A stretch of 64,000 nt of DNA. Source: Microbacterium luteolum. GTDB lineage: Bacteria; Actinomycetota; Actinomycetes; Actinomycetales; Microbacteriaceae. Position numbers and translations under genes: made by a program. Below the pieces are notes generated by a model. The model was not told the DNA's origin. It was given only the letters and a program-made list of their open reading frames with translations, and made no database searches. Below, piece by piece: positions 20,774 to 29,618 of the stretch (position 1 is the stretch's first letter; each line of letters opens with the position of its first letter). The stretch spans positions 372,001-436,000 of the forward strand of contig NZ_BAAAUN010000001.1 of the NCBI RefSeq assembly GCF_039533965.1, read 5' to 3'.

Positions 20774-21378
20774 GCCCGCAGATGTCCGTCGAGCGCCGCG
20801 CGCAGCTCGCGCTCCCAGGCTGCTTCATCGATGAGATCGGCGACCGTGCCATGCGAGATCACGGCCGACTGTGCGATCAGGAGCAGCATCACCGCGATCT
20901 CCTGCGGCTCGCCCGTGCGCACCGAGCCGTCGTCCTGCGCGGCGCCGATGGCCGTGGCGAGCCACTGCAGGATCATCCGCTGGCTGGAGCCGACGCGCTG
21001 CAGCGTGTAACGGGTGAACGCCTCCGGCTCATCGGCGAGCAGGCGGCCGTACACCGCGTCGTTGCGGAACAGGGAGGTGAATCTCATGACGTCGTCGACG
21101 AGCGCGGAGCGGGTGCGAGCCGGAGCAGGGAACTGATCGATGAGCCCCACGACGCGTCGCAACAGGGCGGAGCGGACGACGTCGTCCGCATCGTTCCAGC
21201 TGCGGTAGATCGTCGGGCGACTCAGCGACGAGCGCCGTGCGAGTTCGGCGATGGTCACGCCGTGGACTCCGCGACGGCCGATGAGGGCGTCGGCCGCGTC
21301 GAGGACGCGGGCCTGCGTCGCGTCCCACTGCGGGCGAGCGGCGAGGAGAGCGGATCTTCCTGGTTGACGTTCTTCCAT
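20770..21378 (-). CDS. TetR family transcriptional regulator
   Basis: A 202-residue TetR repressor. The N-terminal helix-turn-helix is RGVHGVTIAELARRSSLSRPTIYRSWNDADDVV (about residues 35-67); the rest is an all-helical ligand domain typical of the family. It is co-transcribed with glpD (ATGA overlap) and separated from the divergent flavoprotein gene by only 20 nt, almost filled by an imperfect palindrome at 21384-21396, the likely operator. It probably controls both directions in response to a lipid-related ligand. The arrangement glpD-tetR / flavoprotein-diacylglycerol kinase matches Rv2249c-Rv2252 in M. tuberculosis (from memory). Confidence 0.9.
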   Translation of the reverse strand: MEERQPGRSALLAARPQWDATQARVLDAADALIGRRGVHGVTIAELARRSSLSRPTIYRSWNDADDVVRSALLRRVVGLIDQFPAPARTRSALVDDVMRFTSLFRNDAVYGRLLADEPEAFTRYTLQRVGSSQRMILQWLATAIGAAQDDGSVRTGEPQEIAVMLLLIAQSAVISHGTVADLIDEAAWERELRAALDGHLRA

Positions 21379-21383
21379 GATCT

Positions 21384-21396
21384 GTCACACTGTAAC
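21384..21396. promoter_or_regulatory. Candidate TetR operator between tetR-glpD and the flavoprotein operon
   Basis: GTCACACTGTAAC is an imperfect palindrome (GTNACANTGTNAC pattern, 10 of 13 positions symmetric) in a 20-nt divergent gap. The minus-strand hexamer TACAGT inside it could be the -10 of tetR, 10 nt before its ATG, so bound repressor would block polymerase. Confidence 0.6.
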
Positions 21397-21398
21397 GC

Positions 21399-23033
21399 AT
21401 GGAGCAAGAGAACGGCAGAGGCGCCGACGCCGGTCCGATGCGCTGGAACGGCTGGGGAGATCCTGCCCAGGCACACGAGCTGCCACGTGCGGTGCGAGCG
21501 CTTCTGCCGCTCCTGCTGGGCCGCATCCGCCGCCCGCCGGCCGCGCCCGCACTCGACGAGGTCCGCATCGCCGACTGCGCGCTCACCGCAGAGGACTTTG
21601 CGGGTTTCGCCGCCGTCGTCGGGAGCGACCAGGTCGACGCGTCCGCGGAGGGGCGGATCCGACACGCCGGGGGCAGGTCGACGCCCGATCTCCTCCGCCG
21701 CCGTGAGAGCACCCAGCAGGTGCCGGATGCGGTCATCCGTCCCGGCAGTCACGACGAAGTGCGCGACTGCCTCGCCCTCGCCGCCGCTCGTGACATCGCA
21801 GTGATCCCGTTCGGCGGCGGCACCAGCGTCGTGGGTGCGCTCGATCCGGAGCGCGGAGCACACCGCGCCGTCCTCAGCCTCGATCTCCGGCGCCTCAGTG
21901 GACTCCTGAAGCTCGACCAGGTCAGCGGCGAGGCCGTGTTGGCGGCCGGGACCACCGGGCCTGAAGCCGAGGCGCTGCTGTCGGCGCACGGCCTCGAACT
22001 GGGGCACTACCCGCAGAGTTTCCGCTACGCGACGATCGGCGGGTTCGCGGCCGCCCGATCCTCCGGACAGAACTCGGCCGGGTACGGCCGCTTCGACACG
22101 ATGGTGACCGGCATCCGGGTCGCGACGCCCACCGGCGACATCGACCTCGGCCGCTCACCGGGCTCCGCGGCGGGTCCCGACCTGGTTCGCGTCTTCCTCG
22201 GCTCGGAGGGGATCTTCGGGGTGATCACCGAAGTGCGCGTGCGCGTGCACCCTGTTCCGACGGAGAGGGTCTTCGAGGCCTGGTCGTTCCCCGACTTCGC
22301 GAGCGGTGCGGAGGGACTGCGCGCGGTCGCGCAGAACGGCGGCGGGCCGACGGTGATACGGCTGTCGGACGAAGCGGAGACCGCCGTGAGCCTGGCGCAG
22401 GTCGGCCGCATCGGAAAGGCGCTGGCGAAGGGCGCGAGCGTCGTCACCGTGTACGAGGGCGACGGCATCGCCGAGAGACGCGAGCGGACCGCCGCTCTGC
22501 TCGCGGCGGCGGGAGGAACCTCGTCCGGCCAGGGTGCCGCCGAGGAGTGGGTGTCAGGGCGCTTCGACGGACCGTACCTTCGCGACTCCCTCCTCGACGC
22601 GGGCGTCTTCTGCGAGACGCTGGAGACGGCGACCACCTGGGCGAACCTGCAGAGTCTGCGCACCGCCGTCGCGAACGCCCTGCGCGAGGGTTTCGCGGAT
22701 GCCGGTGCCAAGTCGTACGTGATGTGTCATGTCTCACACGTCTACCCGACGGGCGCATCGCTGTACTTCACCGTGCTCGCCGGCATCCGCTCTGATCCAC
22801 TGACCACCTGGCTGCCGGTGAAGGCGCGCGCGAACGACGCGATCCTCGCCGCAGGGGGCACGATCAGCCATCATCACGCGGTGGGGCGCGATCACGCACC
22901 GTGGCTGGCGCAGGAGATCGGCGAGACCGGCATCCGCATCCTGACCGCCATCAAGCGGGAGCTCGATCCGCGCGGCATCATGAACCCCGGAGCCGTCGTC
23001 GGTGCGTCGGCGCCGCTCGAGAGGATCGGCTGA
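21399..23033 (+). CDS. FAD-binding oxidase, alkylglycerone-phosphate synthase (AGPS)-like
   Basis: A 544-residue flavoprotein of the VAO/PCMH fold. The FAD PP-loop is FGGGTSVVGA near residue 140. The motifs HYPQSFRYATIGGFAAARSSGQ (about 205), SHVYPTGASLYF, and the His-rich ISHHHAVG (His491-493) match alkyl-DHAP synthase, which swaps an acyl chain for a fatty alcohol on DHAP to make ether lipids; related D-lactate/glycolate oxidases share only the FAD part. It heads an operon with diacylglycerol kinase and a GMC oxidoreductase, opposite glpD. The function is therefore probably glycerolipid-related, but ether lipid synthesis in this organism is inference. Start ATG 21399 is the only one compatible with the gap. 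Confidence 0.82.
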   Translation: MEQENGRGADAGPMRWNGWGDPAQAHELPRAVRALLPLLLGRIRRPPAAPALDEVRIADCALTAEDFAGFAAVVGSDQVDASAEGRIRHAGGRSTPDLLRRRESTQQVPDAVIRPGSHDEVRDCLALAAARDIAVIPFGGGTSVVGALDPERGAHRAVLSLDLRRLSGLLKLDQVSGEAVLAAGTTGPEAEALLSAHGLELGHYPQSFRYATIGGFAAARSSGQNSAGYGRFDTMVTGIRVATPTGDIDLGRSPGSAAGPDLVRVFLGSEGIFGVITEVRVRVHPVPTERVFEAWSFPDFASGAEGLRAVAQNGGGPTVIRLSDEAETAVSLAQVGRIGKALAKGASVVTVYEGDGIAERRERTAALLAAAGGTSSGQGAAEEWVSGRFDGPYLRDSLLDAGVFCETLETATTWANLQSLRTAVANALREGFADAGAKSYVMCHVSHVYPTGASLYFTVLAGIRSDPLTTWLPVKARANDAILAAGGTISHHHAVGRDHAPWLAQEIGETGIRILTAIKRELDPRGIMNPGAVVGASAPLERIG

Positions 23034-23034
23034 C

Positions 23035-23940
23035 GTGGGCCACATCGCCCTGCTCTCGAATCCGTACGCCGGCAAGGGGCGGGGCGTACACGCGACGGAT
23101 GCCGCGGTCTCGCACCTGCGGTCGCAGGGAGCCGACGTGCGCGTCTACGTCGGCGATTCCGCGTCGGCGACCGTCGAGCTCGCCGTGCGCGCGCTCGACG
23201 AGGGCCCTGACGTCCTGGTGGTTGTCGGAGGGGACGGGACGCTCTCCGCGATCCTCGACGCGGTCTGCGCGGCATCCGTCCCCGTCGCGCTCGTCGCCGC
23301 GGGTACGGGCAACGACCTCGCCCGAGCGCTCGGGCTGCCGCGGCACGATCCGGCTGCCGCCGCGGAACTTGCACTGACCGGCGCCGGACGCGTGATCGAC
23401 GTCGGCGAGGTGACGACCGGCGACCGCACCGCGCGTTTCCTCACCATCGCCGCGCTGGGATTCGACGCCAAGGTCAGCGACCGCACGAACAGGCTTCGCT
23501 GGCCGCACGGAGCTCTTCGCTACTACCTGGCGCTCGTCATCGAGCTCGCACGCCTCCGGCCGCTGCGCTTCACGGTGGCCGTGGACGGGGAGGCGCCCGT
23601 CACAGCGCTCGGCACCCTCGTCGCGGTGGGCAACACCGCGAGCTACGGGGGCGGCATGCCGGTGTGCGTCGGAGCGGAGCCCGACGACGGGTTGCTCGAT
23701 CTCGTCCAGGTGGCCCGGATCGGACGTCTGAGGCTCCTGCGGCTGTTCCCGCTGCTCCTGAGCGGACGGCATCTCTCGCGGCCGGAAGTGCAGCGTCGCC
23801 GCGCACGGACGGTCACGGTGAGCGCGCCCGGTCTCGTCGTGTACGCCGACGGCGAGCGTCTCGGTGAGGACGAGTGCACCATCTCGGTGCGCGCGGCGGC
23901 GCTGACCGTGATGACGCCAGCTGAGGGAGGCCGATCGTGA
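23035..23940 (+). CDS. Diacylglycerol/lipid kinase (DagK family)
   Basis: A 301-residue soluble lipid kinase with the DAGK catalytic domain. The nucleotide motif GGDGT is at residues 65-69 in VVVGGDGTLSAIL and the second motif GTGND at 90-94; the beta-sandwich C-terminal domain ends with LVVYADGERLGEDECTI. It phosphorylates diacylglycerol or a related lipid with ATP to give phosphatidic acid. GTG 23035 follows the flavoprotein stop by one base. Its end overlaps the next gene by GTGA. It is the likely orthologue of Rv2252, a mycobacterial diacylglycerol kinase tied to phosphatidylinositol mannoside synthesis. Confidence 0.9.
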   Translation: MGHIALLSNPYAGKGRGVHATDAAVSHLRSQGADVRVYVGDSASATVELAVRALDEGPDVLVVVGGDGTLSAILDAVCAASVPVALVAAGTGNDLARALGLPRHDPAAAAELALTGAGRVIDVGEVTTGDRTARFLTIAALGFDAKVSDRTNRLRWPHGALRYYLALVIELARLRPLRFTVAVDGEAPVTALGTLVAVGNTASYGGGMPVCVGAEPDDGLLDLVQVARIGRLRLLRLFPLLLSGRHLSRPEVQRRRARTVTVSAPGLVVYADGERLGEDECTISVRAAALTVMTPAEGGRS

Positions 23941-25568
23941 GCGGTTTCGATGAAGACGTCGTGATCGTGGGCTCCGGATTCGGCGGGTCGGTGGCCGCCC
24001 TGCGCCTGACCGAGAAGGGGTATCGCGTGCGGGTGTTCGAGGCGGGGCGGCGCTTCGAGGACGAGGACTTCGCGAAGACGAGCTGGGACGTGCGCCGCTA
24101 CCTGTGGGCACCGGGACTCGGATGCTTCGGCGTGCAGCGCATCCACCGGCTGCCCCACGTGATGATCCTCGCGGGTGCCGGTGTGGGCGGTGGCTCGCTG
24201 AACTACGCGAACACCCTCTATCAGCCTGGCGCAGCGTTCTTCGCCGACCTGCAGTGGGCGGGACTCGCCGACTGGGAGACCGAGCTCGCGCCCCACTACG
24301 TGACGGCGAAGCGGATGCTCGGCGTCGTCGAGCGCTACCCCCACAGCGGACCGGTGGAGAGGATCATGGCCGGCGCCGCCGAGGATCTCGGCGTGGGGAG
24401 CACCTTCCGTCACGCGCCCGTGGGCGTCTGGTTCGGCAAGCCGGGGGAGCGCACGGCGGATCCGTTCTTCGGCGGGGAGGGGCCAGAGCGCACCGGGTGC
24501 ACGCTGTGCGGAAACTGCATGGTCGGATGCCGGGTCGGCGCGAAGAACACCCTGATGAAGAACTACCTCGCCCTCGCGGAGCGTCGCGGCGCCGCCATCG
24601 AGCCGCTTCGCACCGTCACCGAGGTGCGAGCGCTCGAGACCGGCGGGTTCGCCGTCACGACGCAGCGCAGCGGCGCGTGGCTCCGGCATGAGCGGCGCAC
24701 CGTGACCGCACGCCAGGTCGTGCTCGCAGCGGGCACCTGGGGCACGCAGCAGCTGCTGCACCGCATGAAGCACACCGGGGCGCTCCCGCACGTCTCGGAT
24801 GCCGTGGGCCGGCTCACCCGCACCAACTCCGAGGCGCTGGACGGCGCGGTGGCGACGAGGGTCCCGGATTCCCTCGCGCTGGCCCACGGCGTGGCGATCA
24901 CGACGTCTTTCCATGTGGACGAGCACACGCATGTCGAGAACGTCCGCTACGGACCGGGCTCGAACCTGATGGGTGCCCTCGCGACCGTGATGGTGTCGGG
25001 AGACCGCTCGCTCGCCCGGAGGATCGGCGGCGTCGTGGCCCGCGCCGTGAGGTCGCCGATACGCCAGTGGCGCCTGGGGTCGCTGCGGCGCTGGAGCGAG
25101 CGCGGCATCATCGCTCTCGTGATGCAGACGGCGGACAACTCGCTCACGCTCTCGCTGCGACAGAGGCTCGGTCGCCTCATCCTGACCAGCGCTCAAGGTC
25201 ATGGGGAGCCGAATCCGAGCCATCTGCCGCAGGCGCATCGCGCCGCGCGTGCCATCGCCGCGCGGATGCGCAGGGAAGGCGGCGTTCCCGCCGAGGCGCG
25301 CGGATCGTGGCCCGAGGTCTTCGGCATCCCCCTCACCGCGCATTTCCTCGGCGGGGCGGTGATCTCCGACTCGCCGGCGAACGGCGTGATCGATGCGTAT
25401 CACCGCGTGTGGGGGCATCCGGGACTGCATGTGGTCGACGGCGCGGCCGTGCCGGCCAATCCCGGGGTGAACCCGTCGCTGACGATCACCGCTCTCGCCG
25501 AGCGGGCGCTGTCGCATTGGCCCCGTCGTGGTGAGGAGGACCGGAGACCCCGTCAGCCCGGGAGCTGA
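23937..25568 (+). CDS. GMC-type FAD oxidoreductase with Cys-rich motif (cholesterol oxidase-like)
   Basis: A 543-residue GMC-family flavoprotein. The FAD-binding dinucleotide motif GSGFGGSVAALRL is at residues 12-24, and the C-terminal block HFLGGAVISDSPANGVIDAYHRVWGHPGLHVVDGAAVPANPGVNPSLTI (shown here only as a landmark) is characteristic in its start HFLGGAV and end NPSLTI. A CxxCxxCxxxC motif (Cys188, 191, 194, 198) is present, as in mycobacterial ChoD-like GMC proteins. No signal peptide is visible, unlike secreted cholesterol oxidases. The substrate is probably an alcohol on a lipid. It is coupled to dagK by a 4-base overlap and its tail overlaps the convergent membrane gene by 16 nt. 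Confidence 0.85.
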   Translation: MSGFDEDVVIVGSGFGGSVAALRLTEKGYRVRVFEAGRRFEDEDFAKTSWDVRRYLWAPGLGCFGVQRIHRLPHVMILAGAGVGGGSLNYANTLYQPGAAFFADLQWAGLADWETELAPHYVTAKRMLGVVERYPHSGPVERIMAGAAEDLGVGSTFRHAPVGVWFGKPGERTADPFFGGEGPERTGCTLCGNCMVGCRVGAKNTLMKNYLALAERRGAAIEPLRTVTEVRALETGGFAVTTQRSGAWLRHERRTVTARQVVLAAGTWGTQQLLHRMKHTGALPHVSDAVGRLTRTNSEALDGAVATRVPDSLALAHGVAITTSFHVDEHTHVENVRYGPGSNLMGALATVMVSGDRSLARRIGGVVARAVRSPIRQWRLGSLRRWSERGIIALVMQTADNSLTLSLRQRLGRLILTSAQGHGEPNPSHLPQAHRAARAIAARMRREGGVPAEARGSWPEVFGIPLTAHFLGGAVISDSPANGVIDAYHRVWGHPGLHVVDGAAVPANPGVNPSLTITALAERALSHWPRRGEEDRRPRQPGS

Positions 25569-26104
25569 CCTTCGGGGGCGGAGAGCTGTTCGACGCCGTC
25601 GGCCTCCAGCGAACGAGAAGCCGTCCAATGCCAGCCGTAGGCGACGCTGAACGCGCACAGAGCGAGGAGCGGCAGGGCGACGATCGGTGTGGTGATCTGG
25701 TCGAGCAGGGTGCCGTAGATGTCGTTCTCGGCCTTGGGCCAGGAGCCGACGATCAGGATGACGATCCCGCCGACCAGGAGACCGAGGCCGGCGAACGCGA
25801 AGATGTGCCGACGGACGCTCGAGACTCCGCGCAGAAGCACGCCCAGGCCGTACGCCGCACACCCGCCGATCACCGTCGCGGCCGCGGATATCGCCAGGAC
25901 GTAGACCAGATGGAGCAGCGCCACGTAGAAGAAGACGACGAGGATGCCGCTCGGGTTGCCGGTCGAGATCGTGCCGACGATCGTCGCGACCGGCAGGAAC
26001 AGCACGTTGAAGGAGATCAACGCGGCGAGCGCACCTCGACGGAACTCGCTCCAGCGGAACGCCATGGGGTGCTCGGCGGTGCGCGGCGATGGTCGGTCGA
26101 TCAT
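25553..26104 (-). CDS. Hypothetical four-helix membrane protein
   Basis: A 183-residue protein I do not recognise. It has four hydrophobic helices: about residues 27-47 (AALISFNVLFLPVATIV), 58-90 (VVFFYVALLHLVYVLAISAAATVIGG), 103-122 (IFAFAGLGLLVGGIVILIVG) and 138-158 (PIVALPLLALCAFSVAYGW). The N-terminal tail is basic and polar; the C-terminus is short and acidic. The start at 26104 is supported by TAGCCT exactly 6 nt upstream (leaderless promoter); the in-frame Met14 is an alternative. It converges on the GMC gene and overlaps it by 16 nt. Confidence 0.65.
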   Translation of the reverse strand: MIDRPSPRTAEHPMAFRWSEFRRGALAALISFNVLFLPVATIVGTISTGNPSGILVVFFYVALLHLVYVLAISAAATVIGGCAAYGLGVLLRGVSSVRRHIFAFAGLGLLVGGIVILIVGSWPKAENDIYGTLLDQITTPIVALPLLALCAFSVAYGWHWTASRSLEADGVEQLSAPEGQLPG

Positions 26105-26110
26105 CTTCTC

Positions 26111-26116
26111 AGGCTA
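26111..26116 (-). promoter_or_regulatory. -10 box of leaderless promoter for the 26104 membrane gene
   Basis: TAGCCT on the minus strand, 6 nt before the ATG at 26104. Confidence 0.5.
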
Positions 26117-26142
26117 GGCCCCGAGCCATCGGCGCACGGCGC

Positions 26143-26182
26143 GGCGCCCCATCCGAATCGTGAACGATCCGGATGGGGCGCC
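26143..26182 (-). terminator. Terminator-like hairpin downstream of fadB
   Basis: GGCGCCCCATCCG (26143-26155) pairs perfectly with CGGATGGGGCGCC (26170-26182) around a 14-nt loop, 20 nt beyond the fadB stop on the minus strand. It lacks a U-tract. Confidence 0.65.
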
Positions 26183-26201
26183 GCGTCGAGCGGCTTCGCG
26201 C

Positions 26202-28343
26202 TCAGCGGCTCTCGATGCCGCGGATCTGCGGAGTGTGGAACGAAGCGCCGAACGCACGGTCCGATGCACCCTCGCGGTCCAGGTACGGCGAAGCGCCACC
26301 GTCGATGAAGGGCCAGCCCGCGCCCAGGATGAGGCAGAGATCGATATCCTCGACCTCGGGGACGACTCCCTCGTCGAGCATGAGCTTGATCTCGGTGGCG
26401 AGACCGTCCTGCACGCGCTGGAGGATGGTCGCCGCCGAGGCCGGCGCCTTGCCGACAGCCGGCTTGAGCACCTTCTCCGCCTGCTTCGTCCAGCCGGTCA
26501 CCCGACCGCCCTTGTCCTTCTCGACGACCGCGTCCAACTCGGCGAGAGCGTGGAAGTTCTCGTTCGCGTAGAAGCGGTCGGGGAACGCGTGCACCATCGT
26601 GTCCTGCACGTGCGCGGCGACCTTCCAGCCGACCAGGTCGATCAGTTGGAACGGACCCATCGGGAGGCCGAGCGGACCGAAGGCCTTCTCGACATCGGCG
26701 ATCGGGGTGCCCTCGTAGACGGCGCGCGCCGCTTCGCCCATGACCTTGGCGAGCAGGCGGTTCACGACGAAACCGGGCGCGTCAGCGGTGAGCACCGCGT
26801 TCTTGCCGAGGTTCTTCGCGACGACGAAGGCGGTCGAGAGTGCGGCATCCGCCGTCGCCGGCGTCTTCACGATCTCGATCAGCGGCATCACGGCGACCGG
26901 GTTGAAGAAGTGGAAGCCGACCAGGCGCTCAGGGTGCGCCAGCTTCGACCCGATCTCCTCGACCGAGAGCGACGAGGTGTTGGTCGCGAGGATCGCGTCC
27001 TCGGCGATGATCTTCTCGATCTCGCCGAACACCTGCTGCTTGACGCCCACCTCTTCGAACACGGCCTCGATCACGAAGTCGCAGTCCGCGTAGAGGGTCT
27101 TGTCGGTCGTGCCGGTGACGAGCGCGCGCAGTCTGTTCGCCGCGTCGGAGTCGAGCCGTCCCTTGGCCTCGAGCTTGCCGATCTCCTCGTGGATGTACGC
27201 CACGCCCTTGTCGACGCGCGCCTGATCCAGATCGGTGATCAGCACCGGGACCTGGAGCTTGCGCACGAAGAGCAGGGCGAACTGACTGGCCATGAGGCCC
27301 GCGCCGATGATGCCGACCTTCGTGACCTTCTTCGCGAGCTCCTTGTCGGGTGCGCCGACGGGGCGCTTCGCACGCTTCTGCACCAGATCGAACGCATACA
27401 TCGAGGCGGCGAACTGGTCACCCGTGACGAGCTCGGCGAGGGCTTCGTCCTCGCGGGCGAAACCTTCTGCCTTGGTGCCGCTCTTCGCCTTGTCGAGAAG
27501 GTCGAGCGCCGCATACGGGGACTTCGGAACGGTGCCGATCTTCGACTCCAGCATCCCGCGCGCCATCTTGATCGCGATCGGCCACTTGGTGAGTCGCTCG
27601 ATCTTGCCCGGCTCGTTCTTCCGCTCGACCTTCTTGCCGCCGAGGACCGCGTCCGCCCACGCGAGCGAGTTCTCGAGGTAGTTCGCCGCGGGGAAGATCG
27701 CGTCGACGATCCCCAGGTCGAACGCCTGCTGGGGCTTCAGCATCCGGTTCTGCTTCAGCGGGTTCGAGATGACGACCTCGAGGGCGTTCTCGATGCCGAT
27801 GAGGTTCGGCAGCAGATAGGCGCCGCCCCAGCCGGGGATGATGCCGAGGAAGACCTCGGGCAGCGCGATCGCCGCGGCGGAGGCGTCGACCGTGCGGTAC
27901 GACGAGTTGAGCGCGATCTCCAGCCCGCCGCCGAGCGCCAGGCCGTTCACGAAGGCGAACGAGGGGACCCCGAGCTCGCCGAGCTTGCCGAGGACCTTGT
28001 GGCCGAGCTGCGCGATCAGGCGGGCGTTGTCGCGCGACCCGACCTTGCTGATGTCGGACAGGTCGGCGCCGGCGGCGAGGATGTACTGCTTGCCGGTGAT
28101 GCCGACCGCCTGGATCTCACCTGCTGCCGCCCGGGCCTTGAGCGCGTCGAGGGTCTCGCCGAGCTCGGTGAGCGTGGCGGGTCCCAGCGTGCTGGGCCGG
28201 TTGTGGTCGCGACCGTTGTCGAGCGTGATCAGCGCGAGGGTCTTGCCGGAGGCGAGGCGGATGTCGCGCACGGGGGAGTGCGTGATGACCTCTCCCTCGG
28301 TGAGCGCCTGGATGGGCGAGAAGTCGACGTCTTCGTAGCTCAC
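26202..28343 (-). CDS. fadB: Fatty acid oxidation complex subunit: enoyl-CoA hydratase / 3-hydroxyacyl-CoA dehydrogenase
   Basis: A 713-residue bifunctional beta-oxidation enzyme. The N-terminal crotonase domain (about 1-300) has the oxyanion-hole regions GKQYILAAGADLSDIS and FVNGLALGGGLEIALNSS with LPEVFLGIIPGWGG carrying the catalytic Glu. The NAD-binding domain begins at VGIIGAGLMASQFALLF (about 335), followed by TNTSSLSVEEI and GFHFFNPVAVMPLIEI with the catalytic His. It hydrates enoyl-CoA and oxidises 3-hydroxyacyl-CoA. GTG 28343 overlaps the fadA stop by GTGA, so it is coupled. The pair forms the fadAB operon transcribed from upstream of 29545. Length is normal for the actinobacterial FadB. 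Confidence 0.94.
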   Translation of the reverse strand: MSYEDVDFSPIQALTEGEVITHSPVRDIRLASGKTLALITLDNGRDHNRPSTLGPATLTELGETLDALKARAAAGEIQAVGITGKQYILAAGADLSDISKVGSRDNARLIAQLGHKVLGKLGELGVPSFAFVNGLALGGGLEIALNSSYRTVDASAAAIALPEVFLGIIPGWGGAYLLPNLIGIENALEVVISNPLKQNRMLKPQQAFDLGIVDAIFPAANYLENSLAWADAVLGGKKVERKNEPGKIERLTKWPIAIKMARGMLESKIGTVPKSPYAALDLLDKAKSGTKAEGFAREDEALAELVTGDQFAASMYAFDLVQKRAKRPVGAPDKELAKKVTKVGIIGAGLMASQFALLFVRKLQVPVLITDLDQARVDKGVAYIHEEIGKLEAKGRLDSDAANRLRALVTGTTDKTLYADCDFVIEAVFEEVGVKQQVFGEIEKIIAEDAILATNTSSLSVEEIGSKLAHPERLVGFHFFNPVAVMPLIEIVKTPATADAALSTAFVVAKNLGKNAVLTADAPGFVVNRLLAKVMGEAARAVYEGTPIADVEKAFGPLGLPMGPFQLIDLVGWKVAAHVQDTMVHAFPDRFYANENFHALAELDAVVEKDKGGRVTGWTKQAEKVLKPAVGKAPASAATILQRVQDGLATEIKLMLDEGVVPEVEDIDLCLILGAGWPFIDGGASPYLDREGASDRAFGASFHTPQIRGIESR

Positions 28344-29545
28344 TTCTTCTTCTTTCCGTCGTAGTGCGGGTTCTCCCAGATGACCGAACCGCCCTGGCCC
28401 AGGCCGACGCACATCGCCGTCAGGCCATAGCGGACATCAGGGCGCTCGGCGAACTGGGCCGCGAGCTGGATCATCAGACGCACACCGGATGCCGCGAGCG
28501 GGTGGCCGAGCGCGATCGCGCCGCCCCACTGGTTGACCCGCGGGTCGTCGTCCGCGATGCCGAAGTGGTCGAGCAGCGAGATCACCTGGATGGCGAACGC
28601 TTCGTTCAGCTCGAACAGTCCGATGTCGGAGATCTGCAGGCCGGCCTTCTTCAAGGCCTTCTCCGTGGAGGGGATCGGCCCGATGCCCATGATCTCGGGC
28701 TGCACGCCGGCGAACGCGAACGAGACCATCCGCATCTTCGGGGCGAGACCGAACTCCTTGACCGCACCGCCGCCGGCGAGCAGCGACATGGTCGCGCCGT
28801 CGGTGAGCGGCGAGGAGGTACCTGCCGTGACGCGTCCGTGCGGACGGAACGGCGTCTTGAGCGCGGCGAGGTCCTCCATCGTGGTCTGCGGGCGACGACC
28901 TTCATCCTCGGTCGCGAGCCCCCAGGCGCCGTCAGCGCCCTTCGTGGCGACGGAGACCAGGTCGGGCTGGATCTTTCCCGCGTCGTACGCGGCCTGCACC
29001 TTGTGCTGGCTGAGCATGCCGAAGCGGTCGGAGCGCTCCTTGGTGAGATGCGGGAAGCGGTCGAAGATCCGCTCTGCCGTGACGCCCATGTTGAGGGCAC
29101 CGGGTTCGACCATCTTCTCGGCGACGAACCGCGGGTTCGGGTCGGCGTTGCCGCCGATCGGGTGATGTCCCATGTGCTCGACGCCGCCCGCGAGGGCGAA
29201 GTCGTACATGCCGACGCCGATGGATGCGCCCATGGTGGTGACGCTGGTCATCGCACCGGCGCACATGCGCTCGACGGCGAGGCCGGGGACCGTCTGCGGG
29301 AGGCCCGCGAGGATCGCCACGGATCGCCCGAGGGTGAGGCCCTGGTCGCCGGTCTGGCTCGTCGCGGCGATCGCGACGTCATCGATGCGGTCGGCCGGGA
29401 CGGCCGCGTTGCGCTCCATGAGGCCGATGGTCGCCTTGACGGCGAGGTCATCAGCGCGGGTGTTCCAGTACATGCCCTTTTCGCCGGCGCGCCCGAACGG
29501 GGTGCGCACTCCATCGACGAAGAAGACGTCCGAGATCTCGGCCAC
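28340..29545 (-). CDS. fadA: Acetyl-CoA C-acyltransferase (3-ketoacyl-CoA thiolase)
   Basis: A 401-residue thiolase that cleaves 3-ketoacyl-CoA with CoA in the last step of beta-oxidation. The nucleophile is Cys95 in VERMCAGAMT; the downstream His is in IALGHPLAASG and the second Cys in TAMCVGLGQGG. The C-terminus ends in a Lys run. The GTG start follows GGAGG with five nucleotides spacing. It is the first gene of the fadAB operon; a TAGACT hexamer at 29574-29579 on the minus strand is a candidate -10. A biosynthetic thiolase is a less likely alternative given its fadB partner. Confidence 0.94.
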   Translation of the reverse strand: MAEISDVFFVDGVRTPFGRAGEKGMYWNTRADDLAVKATIGLMERNAAVPADRIDDVAIAATSQTGDQGLTLGRSVAILAGLPQTVPGLAVERMCAGAMTSVTTMGASIGVGMYDFALAGGVEHMGHHPIGGNADPNPRFVAEKMVEPGALNMGVTAERIFDRFPHLTKERSDRFGMLSQHKVQAAYDAGKIQPDLVSVATKGADGAWGLATEDEGRRPQTTMEDLAALKTPFRPHGRVTAGTSSPLTDGATMSLLAGGGAVKEFGLAPKMRMVSFAFAGVQPEIMGIGPIPSTEKALKKAGLQISDIGLFELNEAFAIQVISLLDHFGIADDDPRVNQWGGAIALGHPLAASGVRLMIQLAAQFAERPDVRYGLTAMCVGLGQGGSVIWENPHYDGKKKK

Positions 29546-29618
29546 TCTGCCTCCAAGTTTGTGCGGTCGCCTCAGTCTAGGAAGGCGCCGAAACCGGGAA
29601 GAATCGGTTGGATCGAAC

